Both the position numbers and the translations under genes were made by a program. Under the pieces are notes generated by a model. The model searched no databases and was not told the DNA's origin. It saw only the letters and a program-made list of their open reading frames with translations. A DNA stretch of 64,000 nucleotides, taken from NCBI GenBank assembly GCA_019009955.1, contig CM032232.1, positions 70,450,001-70,514,000 of the forward strand, read 5' to 3'. Positions 36,215 to 47,135 of the stretch are shown here, in pieces; the stretch's first letter is position 1, and each line of letters begins with the position of its first letter. Origin of the DNA: Riptortus pedestris. Taxonomy: Eukaryota; Arthropoda; Insecta; Hemiptera; Alydidae.

Positions 36215-37160
36215 TTTATTCTTACAGTAATCGCATTTCGCGACTGGGGTGATTGAGTGACGTATCAGTAAAACTTTTAACATCAGTTTATCATATTTAC
36301 ACAAGTATGCTCATTTCTGCAAATATTTTCAGTATTGTCCAACATTATAATTTTTTGAAAACGTTGTTATGTTTTAAATAGTGTAATAATAGGCCAAAAT
36401 ACAGGCTACAGTCATGTAGTAATTCAGTCAAAGTGTATGATAGGTCTATGTGAGTCCTTAGACAGTAGTCAGTTAGTATATGTTTTGTAGTAAGTCTACA
36501 GTTACAGTGGTGGCAGTAGGGTCCGTCTTCTCCAGTAAATAAGTAAGTGTGAGTCAGTCGTAAATGGGCAATTCTTAACAACGTTAAAACTAATTTTTCT
36601 CATCTAAATAGCATTTTTCAGGAAGACCATTCACGAAGTATATGCTTCAGTTCTCATCATGTTTGTTATCGGTTGTGGCAAACCAAGATTTCTGCCATGA
36701 ATTGATTACTATATGTTTCGCTAGTGCTTGAATATCTTGGTGTGTACAATATGTGTTGTAAGTTCCATTTTGAGTAGCTGATGACGAGTTCGTCATTTTG
36801 TGTCAATGTCTGTATGTCCGGGTAACCAGTGAATAGTTATTCTTTTGTTTCATGTCTGGATTCTGTGTAATATTTACGAGATGAGTGGGCGTGAACTATT
36901 TGAGATTTGAAATGGACTATTACAAGATTCAAGAAAATACCTAGCGATATAGATGGGCTCATCCTTTTAAATCCTAGTTAGATAACAATTGTGACATAGA
37001 TACTGGTTCTTTAGTAATACCCTGCCTCATAGTATAATATGTGGTGATAGATACAACCGGTCGGCCATTTATTTCCACTGTCATCACAAATCCTATAGGG
37101 GTTTACTCGTCTAATGATTTGATTTCCATTTTGAAAGGGCTGTTCGTCCTTTAACACTAA
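36215..37160 (-). pseudogene. RNase H-type LINE 3' part, decayed
   Basis: A longer copy of the family seen at 6640-7364. Reading the minus strand from about 37160, fragments of an RNase H domain appear, including the diagnostic ITIHWLPGHTDID segment (W.PGH motif, near 36805-36840). Then come QDIQALAKHIVINSWQKSWF and the terminal knuckle region (36581-36345: RLTHTYLFTGEDGPYCHHCN and KHILTDYC, one knuckle Cys displaced). Several stops and frameshifts interrupt it. The 3' UTR (36215-36344) matches 6640-7043 without the minisatellite expansion. RNase H plus this tail points to the I group of LINEs. Confidence 0.78.
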
Positions 37161-38634
37161 TTTTCTTTGCGTAGTAATTAAATCTCCATTACAGATTAAT
37201 TATTAACGAGAATTCATTTTTCAGGGTGATTTATTGAGATGTTTAAAAGATTACATTTTATGACATTTATAATATTATCATCATTACATGGCTCTAACAT
37301 TTATCACTCTCTCTCTTCATTATGACTGCATCAAGAAAGAAACGTTGTTACACACCTCTAATAGGTAAACTGTTATATTTTACATTCACAGCCAGAAGAA
37401 TGAACCTAAAAAGTTCTTACTAGTTCCATTACCTATGTAGTTTCAAAGCATTGAAGCAAATTTCTAGATATTCTCCGCATAGAACCTCTTCCAAAGAGCA
37501 CTGGGTAGGTAGATAGCTGTTAACAAACAATACAGAGGCTGTTAAAAGGTCAATATATCTTAAGTTCAATCACATTTCAATTTATGTTTTCAAAGATATT
37601 TTATAAGATCGAAATAGAGAATAGATTGTAGATCAAGATGCGATTTGTGAAAGTGTCACTCGAGCACTTGGACAATCCCGTTTAGTCTATCTCATCTCTT
37701 GTGTGACGGGCTTTAGATAAAGTATAACAATTTGCTAAAACTGAATGTTATCTAAATAATTAGTTTACATTGATTAATGTAAATTATATTTTATTACAAA
37801 TATGAAATATATCTATGAACGCCAAAGCTTAAATGGAATTGACAGCGTTGGCTTATTGCAACTAATGTTATTCGTGCTACTTTTTTTTTTTTTTGTAGCA
37901 AAAGAAATGCTTTTAAATTAGTAGTGTAGTATTATTGTCATTATTTATTACTTACATTGCATATTTATCAAATTAAATTAACGTTATTTGCATTATTAAA
38001 ATTATTGTGTTCAGGTACAATGTTGTACCATTTGCCAAAAAGTTAAAAACTGGACAGTATCTCAATTTATTAACGCTGCGCATTGACAGTTCATTTTTAA
38101 TCCTAACTCGAAACACAAGTTTTCTACAATATTCTTTATTGATTTAATAATGGTGCAAATCTGTTCACAATAGCAAAGTTTTTGCAGGTTATCGTAAACT
38201 AAACATAAAGATGTGAAGGTTAAGCCTTGCAGTTATAGCCTACTAGATTATGACGCAATCTATTCTTTACACTTTTCTATGACCACTGAAATCCCCGAGC
38301 TGTTGAACTTGACGAAAAATGATTTCTTTGTCCCCCTTCTTATTTATCGAGTGAGTATATCATCAAGTGTGCTTCACTGTCCTTTTCTCAATTACTTTGA
38401 TAATAATACTACTTTGTTGTGATGTAGCTGCAAATTCTTATTGCCTTTAATTATATTCTATTTTGCAGAGAGTTCAGATTTCGCTTCCGTAAAGAGGAAT
38501 ACTCGCTATGAATGGCTAAGAAAAGTTTTTAATCTCCACTTATACAGGCTTGATTATTGAAATATCCATTTTATTATAGAAGATATCGGCTGTATTAAGA
38601 GAACTACTTAGTGCTATTCTATAAAAGTCCGTCA
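37161..38634. other. AT-rich spacer, no gene seen
   Basis: About 1.5 kb. A short TCTTGTGTGACGGGC at about 37695-37709 may be a remnant family A head end. The 69-codon frame at 38213-38422 has no recognised motif. Confidence 0.35.
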
Positions 38635-39091
38635 CTCAGGTGCAGCGATAACTAAGTAGATTTCCCACGTGTGTCACGTACCTATATGCATTAATCTCAA
38701 GGGCAAAAGTGAACAATATCTGATATTTAGGCTTCAAATAAACTGTATCATAATACAACAGCTTAATGTTAATGGCATGAGTAGGAATAGGGGGTTTACT
38801 GAAGGCTGAAAACTGAAAAATGCAAATATCTAATGTTAATATTCAAGATAGAGAATAAGTGTATATGAAAATATTTATATTAAATTTAATTTGCAATAAG
38901 ATTGGTTCTATACACTTTTTCGATCCGACTTATAGTAAATAATTGTCAGCATTCTCCCCCTATAAAACCCCCTCCCCTTGTCCGATTTTAGCCGTTAATG
39001 AACTTGATCTTTCTTTGTACATAAAACGAGTAAACATAGAGTTTGTTAGCGATCGAACAATAATTCTGACCGCTTGAGCGGTAACAGACAC

Positions 39092-39176
<85 letters not shown>

Positions 39177-39270
39177 GATATATATTTGAAGACTACCGAT
39201 GAAGCAAACTTTCGAAAATTGCGTCATGATTCGACCTCAATAGCTGATTTCCCTCGAGGAAATCTGCTAG
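38635..39270 (+). mobile_element. Family A element, L subfamily, full length
   Basis: Forward copy: diverged head AGTCCGTCACTCAGGTGCAGC after AAAA, L interior (GGCATGAGTAGGAATAGGGGG), core, a compound (GACA)n-(CA)n-(TA)n microsatellite at about 39089-39176, and a shortened tail that begins at TTTGAAGACTACCGATGAAGC and ends TTTCCCTCGAGGAAATCTGCTAG. The start of the tail block is deleted. Confidence 0.82.
39089..39176. repeat. Compound (GACA)n-(CA)n-(TA)n microsatellite
   Basis: About seven GACA-type units, then CA and TA runs, in the microsatellite slot of the surrounding family A copy. Cys/Val open frames over it are artefacts. Confidence 0.94.
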
Positions 39271-41392
39271 AACTGTTGTAATTTTCTGAAGTAATATACT
39301 GAAGCCTTAGTTTTTAAAAGTTATTACAATATTTATGTAAATATTTCCATTGTTTTATTAGTTTTTGCTACCACAACCTTTGTTTCATGCTTATTTATTT
39401 GTCATAAGCTACCACAAACTTATGTTAAAGCTGATGTATCGGTTAATTTAAGTAATGAATCTAATATTGTCATTAGATTGAAATATAAATATTGGCCAAA
39501 TAAGAATTACTAAAATTAAACTTTTTTTTTTTTATTTTCATTCGTGTGAACTTTTTAGTTGGATACTTTGCTGTTCTATTGCCTATCATTCTTAATGCTA
39601 CTATTTAACACTTTGAATACAATTAAATAATATTTTTAAGGGATGGGATTGTCATGGGGGGGGTGGTAATGGAATATATATTGTTTTCGATTTATAAACC
39701 ACATTTTTTTTTAATTTAACTTATTTCTCACAAGTTTTTTCAGCAATATTTAGTGAATATTTAATACGACTACAACCTACTAAGATATTTGATGTAGAGG
39801 GATAAAGTACTTTGATGCATAACTTTTAATAAGAGTGGTGTGATAAGGAACATGAGAGTTTGAAGAGCTTAATGCACTTTACAGGTTGCTTTGCGTCACG
39901 AATCCTGTTATTGAGGTCACATCCGTGACGTCGATTCGTCCTCTTATTATCTAGAGCCTCCTCATTCCGCTTAAATACACTAACTAGGCAAAAAAAATCT
40001 GTAAATTATTATTATTATATATATGAGTGACTAACTGTATATTAATTACTAAATATGAGTGCTCAGTGGGTGGTGATCTTGTCGAGTGATATTTGTTTAC
40101 TATTCACACATATTTTACAACATAAGTATTCATTTTAAGGCATCTGAATGAGATTACGAAACTAATTTATTTACGGGAAATGAATAGAAGCTAATTTGGA
40201 CATGAAGTGCAAACATGGTATACTTAATTCTGAAAAAAACAAAACAACAACTTTGTCTTGTTCAGTACTGTACAATATGGAAACTTGGTACACTGTAAAT
40301 AGTGCACATGGGAGAAAACTGTATAAAAATGGTTTTCACAAGAAATAGTGAGCATGATTTATTCAATATATTATAATTTGAAAACATTTTCTCATATTCG
40401 AGTCCTTATTATTATTTGTTATACAATATAATTTGATTACTGAACACTACAATCTGTTTTTGGGCATATTGCCAGTGAATGCTTAATTGAACTGAAATAG
40501 ACTAATGAACATGTTCACTGCACTTGATTCACGGATCACTTGTAGCTGTCATTATCAGATTAATGTCTCAATTAATCTTCATTGTATAATTATACTAATA
40601 GAAGTAAGGCAAGTATTATGTACTGTAAGGCCTGACAGAAAAAATATAATGACTCCTCCTTTAATACATTTATTTATTAGAAAGATTATAATTTTCCCTA
40701 ACTTGTATCTTCAGAACTCCAATGGTATCAGTGGAGGGTAGGATTGGCGTTAAAATGCCAATAAAAAAGTTCAGCCCAGTAGCATATGTATATGACCTAG
40801 GCTCTGGTGCTCTGAGGATAGAAATGTAAAGCGTTTGTAAAAATAAATTGTGACGAGCCACAAAAGTGTTTCTGATTAACCTGATAATGTTTTTACTTAA
40901 TTAGTTATTATTCATAATACTAATATTATGGTCTACATATCACATGTCCAAATTAAAGATAAGCAAGGCAATATTAAGAACGGAAGGCCGTTTAGCCGGA
41001 AAGCTCCGTTTATAATAAATAATAAAAAGGGAAGTGAGTTTTAAAAATAGAATAAAATGCTGTTGAGCGTTATTAAGTAAGTAATAAACTAGTCTTGATA
41101 TTACTGCCGAGGTGGTAAGGTTGAAACTTTTTTTAATTAGTGTAATACTCCTGAAGAGGAGGAAAATAAATCATATTACTCGTGTTTTTTCATCTATTGA
41201 AATTTCGCCATTTTCCCTCCAACGAACACTGAATTGAGGTCACATTTCGATAATAGCAAATGTTAGTAAATTAAGTTAAATATATCGTGACCATCGGATT
41301 TTTGAAATCATTTTTGCTGGAAAGCAAAAATAAATTCAATACACCTAGTCAAGAGACCAACTCCTACTTGAGCAGCAGAAATTCATTTACTG

Positions 41393-41395
<3 letters not shown>
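39271..41395. other. AT-rich spacer with a possible family A tail scrap
   Basis: Over 2 kb with little signal. The segment at about 39897-39945 (TATTGAGGTCACATCCGTGACG and TCGATTCG) resembles a reversed family A tail. Frames at 40505-40741 and 40670-40861 overlap on opposite strands and have no recognised motif. Confidence 0.35.

Positions 41396-41438
<43 letters not shown>
41396..41438. repeat. (AT)n microsatellite
   Basis: About 20 AT units ending TATGTGTATTT. No family A core or tail beside it. Confidence 0.92.
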
Positions 41439-41440
<2 letters not shown>

Positions 41441-41534
41441 ATTTTTTTACCCAGAAAATGGACGGTTCCGTCCTAAAAATATCAATATGTGGGAGTTAAT
41501 TACATAACTTAATTACAATACCAATGGTTTTATT

Positions 41535-41615
41535 TTGAGTTTGTCACTAAATAATTGCCTATTGTCCAGGCTGGAGTCGAAACCTCCACTCAAGATTTAC
41601 TATGTGTGGTTACCT
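41535..41615 (-). mobile_element. SINE fragment, reverse
   Basis: TTTGTCACTAAATAATTGCC, then GTCCAGGCTGGAGTCGAAACC and CTCAAGATTTACTATGTGTGG match the middle and B-box part of the tRNA-derived SINE on the minus strand. It is truncated on both sides. Confidence 0.65.
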
Positions 41616-41664
41616 TATTTATTTATTTATTTGGTGTCACGCAATTGGATGGAAGTGAGATAAA

Positions 41665-41808
41665 ATCTGACCCTAATTATAAAATATGTGGCGAGTTCGA
41701 TTCCCAACTGGACGAAGGAATTTTTTTAGTGACTGGCTAGAAAATGGTGATAACCCGTCCCAATTAGCCTTAGTTTTAAAAACGTGGACGTTTATAAATA
41801 ATTTAATT
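41665..41808 (+). mobile_element. SINE fragment, forward
   Basis: Begins at the B-box region (ATGTGGCGAGTTCGATTCCC) and runs through a shortened body to CGTCCCAATTAGCCTTAG and the ATAAATAATTTAA tail. It lacks the A box. Together with the reverse fragment 50 bases to the left it forms an inverted arrangement. Confidence 0.72.
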
Positions 41809-41989
41809 TTTTATCATAAAATAAAACTTAGCATAATCATCATGTGTCCTTTCTTTTAACCAATGACTACAATATTGTTCATTATTTTGTACTTTCGGGT
41901 GCTGATTTGTAACAGACACGTAACATTAAGCTGTATTTAACGAAAATATTAGTTATAAAACGCGTTGGATCAAAAAATAAATATTATTA

Positions 41990-42042
41990 TTATTATTTAT
42001 TAACGTCCACTTTTAGCAACTCGGGCTAATTGGGACCGGAAA
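41990..42042 (-). mobile_element. SINE tail fragment, reverse
   Basis: TTATTAACGTCCACTTTTAGCAACTCGGGCTAATTGGGACC is the reversed last 50 bases of the SINE. The remainder is absent. Confidence 0.65.
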
Positions 42043-42671
42043 AAATAAATAATTATCTGGCTTGTTTTAACTAAACGTATACTGACTATCATAGATGACA
42101 TTTATGCAGGAGGAACTTCTAGGCCTTAGCCATAATAAGTAAGTTTAATAGCGTTAGTTAGCTATATAAAGTGCATTTAACTTCATTAGTTTCAGTATTT
42201 CTTTGCATACTTAAATTATTCCTTCTGCGGAAAAGATTTTAAATTTTTATTTATTTATTTATTTGAGCTTCGCAGCTTTGGCGACTTTTTTTTTTTTTTT
42301 TTAGCTTTCTTAAATGACGAAAGGGTTACAATAGTTTATCTGCAAGTCCCTTAATTTATTTATTAGAACTAATTTGTATAAAACTTTATATTGCTCAATT
42401 GTTATTAGGCTAGTCCTCAAATACGACCGTTGATCTTTATAGTCTATGAGAAATATTAAAGATTTCTAAATGAAGGCATGCTATCACTTTCTATTTTTAA
42501 GTGAATACTAAAAGGAGAGTGGGGGGAAGCCAAGAGAGAGAGAGATAGAGTAGGTAGGAGGGGGGGTGGGGGTGACCCAGTAAGGTGACGATGACCCCCC
42601 CTCGGGAGAAAGGTCAGGCCGCACGTGAGTAGAGATCTTGTGGTCCCTTTAGTCGTGCGTAGCCACAACTA
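42043..42671. other. Spacer with AG- and G-rich patch
   Basis: Mostly AT-rich. A purine-rich patch with (AG)n and G/C runs lies at about 42511-42605. The 70-codon minus frame at 42456-42668 is Pro/Ser/Leu-rich because of that patch and is probably not coding. Confidence 0.4.
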
Positions 42672-42830
42672 ACGCTCACCTTTCGGTCTTTTAGCCGCTA
42701 CTTCATCAAGTGTCTTAGCTTTCATCAACTCCACCCTACTCCTTATCCAATTTCTCGAGTGCAAAGCAGTCGTGTAGATGCCGGCTTTGGCTGTTAGGTA
42801 AAGGCGCTTCTGAAAGTCACTCCACTTTAT
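42672..42830 (-). CDS. Candidate exon, product not recognised
   Basis: On the minus strand, from just after a TAG at 42831-42833, 52 codons are open with a protein-like composition: KWSDFQKRLYLTAKAG, then IYTTALHSRNWIRSRVE, then LMKAKTLDEVAAKRPKGER and a stop. Near its end the sequence CCGAAAG/GTGAGC is a good match to a splice donor (exon end at 42680), which would remove the stop. The patch is GC-richer than its surroundings. Against it: the best upstream acceptor-like site (TTTTTCACCACAG, near 42858) leads to stops in all frames before the open segment, and no neighbouring exon is found. It could be a real exon with a weak acceptor, a decayed gene, or part of an unknown transposon. Confidence 0.3.
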
Positions 42831-43860
42831 CTATGCTACCTCTTATACACTTCTGTGGTGAAAAACTATGACATTTTGGTCCATTTCCCAGTGATCTGAT
42901 AGAAAATTAATGTATTATTCGGTAAACCTGCTAGTTGGCAAACTGTAAATTTTAAATGGTCGCCTTTCTCAAATAAGCTTTTCACAATCAGTTTTCTAGA
43001 AGCCAGTGTAGGTTTGGGGAACCGATTGTGAGAATGTTGCAGTAAGGAAGATGGAGATCGAAAGTTAACCGATTGCCAACAAACACTAACTAAATTTGTA
43101 CTTGTAAGGGAGAAAATATATGTTTATGTAATATAATATATAATGAAAAAAGTGTATTTACTATTATTATATAGGATAAGTAAGTATATTGCCAGTAATA
43201 AAAAAAATGTACAATAACTAATAATTATTAGCCAAATATAAAGGTAGTTAAAAATATTAAGAAGTGTAAATAGGTACAACGTAACTCGTGTTAGAAGCAC
43301 ACATCTATAAGGAAATATAAATAAATAAAAATGTATTTATAGATTTAGTTAAGAAATAATTGTATTGAGTGTTAGTAAATTTAATACCCTGAGTATATGA
43401 CAAGAGCGGTATTTACAATATATTAGTTGATATTATTTAAGACATAGAGTAAAACAGGGACTTGTAAACAGCATTATACTACTATAAAGGGCATAATAAC
43501 CTAGTTGTTGATGCCCAAAGTTTGACCAATAATTATACTTAATAAATAATTTTGAGCAGCCCAGAACCAATTACTTTATTTTATACTATCACTTCTATCC
43601 GCGATATTTCCCCAATCAGTTTTCAGCTAGCGGTGGTACTATTTTTATTCCCTAGGTAAAAACATTTACGAACAATCAATTTTGTTGGAATAGGCTTCGC
43701 ACTAACCAATGCAATCATGCCTATGTGAATTTCACATAGGTATCATTTGAGAAACCGACATGTGGGCTTTATCTACATATCTATTTCCGTTTGGGACAAG
43801 TCTCCATTTGTTAAATAGAAACAAATTTCAATACAACAATCTCGATGCCTTTATCTGGGT
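42831..43860. other. AT-rich spacer, no gene seen
   Basis: About 1 kb without a recognised repeat. The stretch 43080-43580 is especially AT-rich. Confidence 0.4.
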
Positions 43861-43989
43861 TAACTAAGTAGATTTCCCACGTGCGTCACGTATTTGCATT
43901 TAGGCATCAAATAATGTGCTTCATAATGACCTTACTGTCAATTTGACATGAGTATGAGTGGAGGTTTACTGAACACCGAAAACCAAAAA
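43861..43989 (+). mobile_element. Family A element, L subfamily, left part of an interrupted copy
   Basis: TTAACTAAGTAGATTTCCCACG, then GCGTCACGTATTTGCATTTAG, then the L interior (TGACATGAGTATGAGTGG, GAACACCGAAAACCAAAAA). It stops at the A run where another family A copy (43990-44815) begins, and resumes at 44816. The outermost head bases are missing. Confidence 0.8.
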
Positions 43990-44651
43990 AGTCCGTCACG
44001 CAGGGGCTGCGTTAGGTTAGAAATGTAAACAGGTCTGCCCGCCTCACACCGGAAAGAAAAACAATTACTGAAATATATCAGAATATAAAATATTAATTTT
44101 ATTGAGAACTATTTACTATATCTAGTACTGTAATTAATAATAAGTCAGAATAATTGTTATCTCCATCAATCAAATTTTAGTAGTCCAAAACCTTAAAACG
44201 AGGGGGGGAGGGGTCACCAGGACATATTTGCATGTATCTCGTGTAATAAAGGTCTCTTGAATACAATTTTTGGTATTTAAACATCAAATAATGTGATTTA
44301 TTATGTAGCAGAGTATTGTTAATGTAACATGAGTAGAACTGGCGGTTTGCTGATGGCTGAAAACTGAAAAAATGCTAATATCTCGGTTAATATTCAAGAT
44401 ATTGAAGAAATGTATATAACAATATTTATAGTAAATTTAATTTGCAATAGGATTGGTTCTATACATATTTTCGATTCAACCTATGGTAACGGAGATATTT
44501 CGAATTTTCGAAAATCCTCCCCTCTAAACCCCCCCTCCCCCTGGCCGGATTTCAGCCGTTAACGAACTTGATCTTTCTTTTTACATAAAACGACTAAATA
44601 TCGATTTTGGTAACGATTAAACAATAATTGCGACCGCTAGAGCGGTAACAG

Positions 44652-44691
<40 letters not shown>

Positions 44692-44815
44692 TTTTGAACG
44701 GACCTCATTTTCGTCATCTTCTGGGTAGGATCGATGGACATTTGAAGAAAAATTTCGAAAATCGCGTCATGAGTACAACCTCAATAGCTGATTTCCCTTA
44801 AGGGAAATCTGCTAA
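43990..44815 (+). mobile_element. Family A element, full length, nested in another copy
   Basis: An intact forward copy from GTCCGTCACGCAGGGGC to GATTTCCCTTAAGGGAAATC and TGCTAA. The left interior is a composite: the variant block (CAGGTCTGCC, ACTATTTACTATATCTAGTACTG, TTTTAGTAGTCC, G-run) is followed by the L block (CTCGTGTAATAAAGG). The core hairpin ACCGCTAGAGCGGT is perfect, followed by a TA run (44656-44689) and an intact tail. This copy is the best reference in the window because the host copy on both sides defines its ends. Confidence 0.9.
44656..44689. repeat. (TA)n microsatellite
   Basis: About 16 TA units in the slot of the nested family A copy, directly after ACAGACAAA. Confidence 0.95.
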
Positions 44816-44976
44816 AATGCAAATATCTCGGATAGTTATCAAGATAGAGCAAAATTGTACATAGTAACATTTGTCGAGCATTACATTTGCAAAATAAAAT
44901 TGGTTCTCTACAATGTATCGACCCGATGTATATTAACGGAGATATTTCGAGTATTCGAAATCCACCCCTCTAACCA
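44816..44976 (+). mobile_element. Family A element, L subfamily, right part of the interrupted copy
   Basis: Continues the copy broken at 43989: AATGCAAATATCTCGG, the core with TTATCAAGATAGAGC, and the ATTCGAAATCCACCCCTCTAACC segment. The sequence then changes abruptly to the interior of a different family A copy, so its microsatellite and tail are missing. Confidence 0.8.
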
Positions 44977-45240
44977 CCTCTATAATTTTTATCTCAATCA
45001 ATCAAATTTAAGTAGTCCAAAAACTTAAGAAGGAGGTGGGTCACTAGAACATATTTGCATCTCGTATAATAAATGTCTCTTGAAAATGTTTTTTTGGTAT
45101 TTCAGTTTCGAATGATGTGATTTATTACATAACCGAGTAATGTTTATGTAACTTGAGCAGATGTGGGTTTTCTGAAGGCTGAAAAATGGAAATATCTCGG
45201 TTAAATTTCATGATATAGGATAGATGTACATAACAATTAT
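44977..45240 (+). mobile_element. Family A interior and core fragment
   Basis: Starts inside the variant interior (TCAATCAAATTTAAGTAGTCC), continues through the L interior (GAGCAGATGTGGGTTTTCTGAAGGCTG) and GGAAATATCTCGGTTAAATTTC, and breaks off at ATGTACATAACAATTATAT. The left junction with 44976 and the right junction with unrelated DNA suggest recombination or deletion between copies. Confidence 0.7.
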
Positions 45241-45589
45241 ATATAATATAAAATAAAGTGAATCACTTGCTGTCTTCCAGCGCATGCAAGTAGCTCTGAA
45301 GATGGAGAGAATAGTCTGCGAAAGCTCTGAGCGGTGAAATAAAACACTTGTGTGAATTGGACGTCTTTTTCTGTCTCCAAGTACACAATATTCTTCACTT
45401 CCCACAACACTGCTGTGAAACAGTTAATCACTTTATATCTGCCATATCTGTATTCAATATTGTTAGGATGTACTGACCATCTGTAAGAAGTAACAGAATA
45501 AATACTTCTTTTGGAAATAAATAAACGAATAATTCTAACGAAAACAGAAAAATCATAATAAATGTTTTACAAAATGGTAGATCTGTGCA
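45241..45589. other. Unclassified insert, possible LINE 3' end
   Basis: About 350 bases separating two family A pieces. It contains AGCTCTGAAGATGGAGAGAATAG and GCGAAAGCTCTGAGCGG, a pattern resembling 3' ends of some insect retroelements and recalling short matches near 62530 and 63440. The overlapping minus frames at 45208-45431 have no recognised domain. Confidence 0.3.
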
Positions 45590-45812
45590 TTTAATATTCA
45601 AGATAGGGAATAAATGTATATAACAATACTTATAGTACATTTAATTATCTAAAGATTGATTCCATACACTTTTTCGATCCGCCTTATAGTAACGGAGATA
45701 TTTCCAATTTTCGAAAATCCTCCCCTCTAAACCCACCTTTCCCCAGGCCCGATTGCAGCAGTTAACTAACTTGATCTTTCTTTTCACATAAAGCGACTAA
45801 CAGTGGCAACAG

Positions 45813-45864
<52 letters not shown>

Positions 45865-45990
45865 TTTCGAAAGGGCCTCATTTTCGTCATCTCCTAGGTA
45901 GGATCAATGGACATTTGAAGAAACATTTCGTAAATTGCGTCCTGAGTACGACCTCAATAGCTGATTTCCCTTAAGGAAAATCTGTTAAAA
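45590..45990 (+). mobile_element. Family A element, right half
   Basis: Core from TTTAATATTCAAGATAGGG, with an internal deletion near 45797 that removes part of the segment before CAGTGGCAACAGACAAA. Then a TA run (45816-45861), tail and a slightly broken palindrome (GATTTCCCTTAAGGAAAATC, TGTTAAAA). Confidence 0.82.
45816..45861. repeat. (TA)n microsatellite
   Basis: About 22 TA units in the slot of the surrounding family A copy. Confidence 0.95.
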
Positions 45991-46884
45991 TTGTATTATT
46001 GGACAGAATCAGCAAATCATGTAGGGGACTAGAACTGCCTTTTGTCCTGAACTGCTGTGTCAACTGACTATGTTTAATGAATTAGTTATAATGACTGCTT
46101 GGGAGCAATTAAATTTGGTAATCATTTTCAGTTTTTTCTTTAAAACCCTCTTAGAAACAATAATTAAACTGTCTGATTGAACAGGGCAAAAAAGTTTGAT
46201 CAGTTCATTGAATAGTGTTTTTCAAAGAGCGGTGTGCTAAATAGTACAAGAGGAGATGAATTGTATTCAAAGGCGACGTCATTGTCACCCCTCGAAAAGC
46301 TCAATAATAACACACAAAAAAATAAATTAATGTAGAGAAGAGAAGGCAAAAAGCAGGAAATAATTTATCCTAAACAAGAGAGCCTATGGCAAGGAGACCA
46401 CTTGTACCAATTGACCCCTAACTGAGCCGGCGTTTGCCTCAATTACTCATGTTGTTTTTTTTTTCTCTTTCTCTTGGCTTATTATGAGTTTATAATGCGC
46501 ATTTAGTAGCGGACGCTTCGGTGTAATGACGCTTACAATCAACATGATTGAAACCTTGATAAGTCTACAAAGTTATAAGTAATGGTCGCCTTATAAATGA
46601 GACTACTTGCGGTGAAAAGAAATTTCTTAAAGATAATTATCCTGAGAAAATTAAATGGTAAAATGTGCGTTGGGGAATAACCAAATTGGCAATTAAACAT
46701 GTTCTGAAGTATTAAGTAGTTGAGAAATTATTGATGTCGTTTTAGTTCAAATACATCTCATGCCATATCCATTTCTAACATTTAATAGCGTTCATTATTT
46801 CCTTATTAAAATTAGTCTCATTGTGATTAGTATTCATTAACAAAAATAACTTTCATTATTTCCTTTAGTGATCTTATTGATTGG
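45991..46884. other. AT-rich spacer, no gene seen
   Basis: About 900 bases without a supported feature. Confidence 0.4.
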
Positions 46885-46897
46885 TATGTCGTTAAAA

Positions 46898-47121
46898 TTT
46901 AAATTATTTATTAACTTCCACTTTTTCCAACTAAGGCTAATTGGGACGGGTTATCTAAAGGTTACCATCCTTTTCTAGCCAGGGAGACACCCAGGATTTT
47001 ATTTAATGAAATCCGCTACTAAATAAATTCCTTTGTCCAGGCGGGAGTCGAACTCGCCACTCTAGGTTTACCATGTGAGGTGAAAGGCAACGCTTTAACT
47101 CACATGGCTAACCTGAGCCCA
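46898..47121 (-). mobile_element. tRNA-derived SINE, full length with about 13-bp TSD
   Basis: Reverse copy: tail TTTATTAACTTCCAC, body with TTTTCTAGCCAGGGAGAC, plus-strand B-box complement GGCGGGAGTCGAACTCGCC (a good T-arm-like inverted pair), and head ending GGCTAACCTGAGCCC. TATGTCGTTAAAA (46885-46897) and TATGTCGTTGAAA (47122-47134) differ at one position and mark the duplicated target. Confidence 0.9.
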
Positions 47122-47135
47122 TATGTCGTTGAAAA

